DNA of 6,160 nucleotides, taken from NCBI GenBank assembly GCA_946481225.1, contig CAMLNJ010000196.1, positions 1 through 6,160 of the forward strand, written 5' to 3'. Of the stretch, positions 5,615-6,160 are shown piece by piece. This DNA is from an uncultured Verrucomicrobiota bacterium (lineage in GTDB: Bacteria; Verrucomicrobiota; Verrucomicrobiae; Opitutales; Opitutaceae). The notes under the pieces are model-generated. The model made no database searches and had not been told where the DNA came from. It saw only the letters and a program-made list of their open reading frames with translations. Each line of letters opens with the position of its first letter. Within the stretch, counting starts at the first letter, position 1. Both the position numbers and the translations under genes were made by a program.

Positions 5615-6160
5615 GCGGAACTCGTCGGCGCCGTCCCAGATGTCGGCGCCCGAGCCGTTCACGGTGAAGGTGCCGCCGGTCTGGGTTGCGTTGCCCGTGG
5701 CTGCCACCGCGCCGATGTCGCCCGTCTGCCACGGGCTGGGCAGCGCGCCGACCGACACGTTGTCAAAGGTGGCGGTCGCGAGCGCGCCGTCGTTGTGGCT
5801 GGTGACCACGAGGCCGGCGTAAACGGTGGCGCCCATCGCGATGGTTTCGGAGCCGATCGTGGTCCAGCTCGAGCCGTCGGTGGAGCGGTAGGCGGTGAAC
5901 GTGTTGCCGCTGCGCACCAGCCGCACCCAATGCGGCGCCGCGATGCCGCCGTTGCCCGTGGACGTGCTCCAGTTGCCGGTGGACGTGCGGCGGATGAACT
6001 CCACCCCTGCGGAGGGGGTCACGTTCACCAGCGCATGGGCGGAGTTCGCGTTGAGCGATTCGCGGATCATCACGCCCGCCTTCGCGCCGGCGTGGGTGTT
6101 GCTCAACGAGGCCACGCGGGCGCGGATGTCGCAGTCGCCCGTGATCTGCTGATGGACGAA
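5195..6160 (-). CDS. Exported protein with tandem ConA-like (DUF1349-type) modules, 5' partial
   Basis: The frame runs from the right edge without a stop to a TGA at 5195-5197, giving 321 residues; the true start is beyond the window. A GTG at 6113-6115 is only an internal Val codon, because the homologous sequence ([10 protein letters not shown]) continues upstream of it. The protein has two in-register copies of one module, 182 residues apart with no gaps: the first is visible residues 1-139 (N-terminally cut) and the second runs from about 140 to the end. Each contains GDCxxx[25 protein letters not shown], an [20 protein letters not shown] block and a TVY.GL.VTSH.DG strand ending in ATF.NV. 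This is the pattern of DUF1349-like or regulation-of-enolase-type concanavalin A-fold modules, found as add-ons in secreted bacterial carbohydrate-active and surface proteins. The likely role is glycan binding or adhesion outside the cell, possibly as the tail of a larger enzyme. The C-terminus stops at the last strand with no sorting signal. Confidence 0.85.
   Translation of the reverse strand, partial: FVHQQITGDCDIRARVASLSNTHAGAKAGVMIRESLNANSAHALVNVTPSAGVEFIRRTSTGNWSTSTGNGGIAAPHWVRLVRSGNTFTAYRSTDGSSWTTIGSETIAMGATVYAGLVVTSHNDGALATATFDNVSVGALPSPWQTGDIGAVAATGNATQTGGTFTVNGSGADIWDGADEFRYVYQTASGDCEMVARVTAVGNTNAWAKAGVMIRESLNANSSHALVAVTPGNGVSFQRRGSTGGSSANTNTTGLNAPHWVRVVRSGSTFTAYRSTDGANWTGIGSQTISMGSTVYIGLAVTSHADGTLCTATFSNVTATP
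5741..6160 (-). repeat. Tandem module repeat, upstream copy (cut by window edge)
   Basis: This partner of the 5195-5614 copy is cut at the right edge of the window, so its full length is at least 420 bp and by symmetry should be close to 546 bp. The segment between the copies (5615-5740) codes the first part of the downstream module ([11 protein letters not shown] to about FRYVYQTAS), whose counterpart in the upstream module must lie beyond 6160. More copies may follow there. Confidence 0.75.

Noticed and set aside
6113..6115. GTG as start of the ConA-like protein
   Set aside because: The frame stays open to the window edge, and the codons upstream encode [10 protein letters not shown], which matches the same place in the second module. 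The codon is internal.

Overview
This is a GC-rich (roughly two-thirds G+C) bacterial window. The predicted proteins are mostly exported: signal peptides or anchors, a secreted glycoside hydrolase with a ricin-type lectin domain, ConA-like secreted modules and a membrane-anchored helical-repeat protein. None of the three visible gene starts has a recognisable Shine-Dalgarno sequence. Together these suggest a Gram-negative polysaccharide degrader. My best guess is Verrucomicrobiota, perhaps Opitutaceae, but this rests on general resemblance of gene content and not on any marker gene.

Layout, left to right. (1) The 3' end of a forward gene for a Gly/Ser/Thr/Tyr-rich exported protein (to 317), closed by a strong hairpin. 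(2) A forward gene at 415-2238 for an exported 607-residue protein that looks like a SurA/PpiC-type folding factor, with what seem to be two degenerate parvulin-like modules. (3) A 360-bp non-coding interval (2239-2598) holding a very long imperfect palindrome that may also terminate the gene before it, then a second block of packed palindromes; this looks like repeat-element DNA. (4) A forward gene at 2599-4020 for a secreted GH43-family enzyme (arabinanase/arabinofuranosidase-like) with a C-terminal ricin B-type carbohydrate-binding domain. (5) A perfect 13-bp-stem hairpin between convergent genes. (6) On the reverse strand, a two-gene unit read from right to left: an exported protein with tandem 182-residue ConA-like/DUF1349-type modules, incomplete at the right edge, followed after 4 nt by a membrane-anchored protein built from regular 32-residue Trp/Pro-marked helical repeats.

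How the genes may work together is inference. The GH43 enzyme would cut arabinose-containing plant polysaccharide outside the cell, helped by its lectin domain. The ConA-like protein would bind glycans or act as an adhesive surface protein. The helical-repeat protein, co-transcribed with it, could be an envelope scaffold. The SurA-like factor would help fold envelope proteins. No mobile element gene, CRISPR array, tRNA or rRNA was seen. The least explained parts are the 32-residue repeat protein with its linked lectin-like gene, and the palindrome-rich interval.
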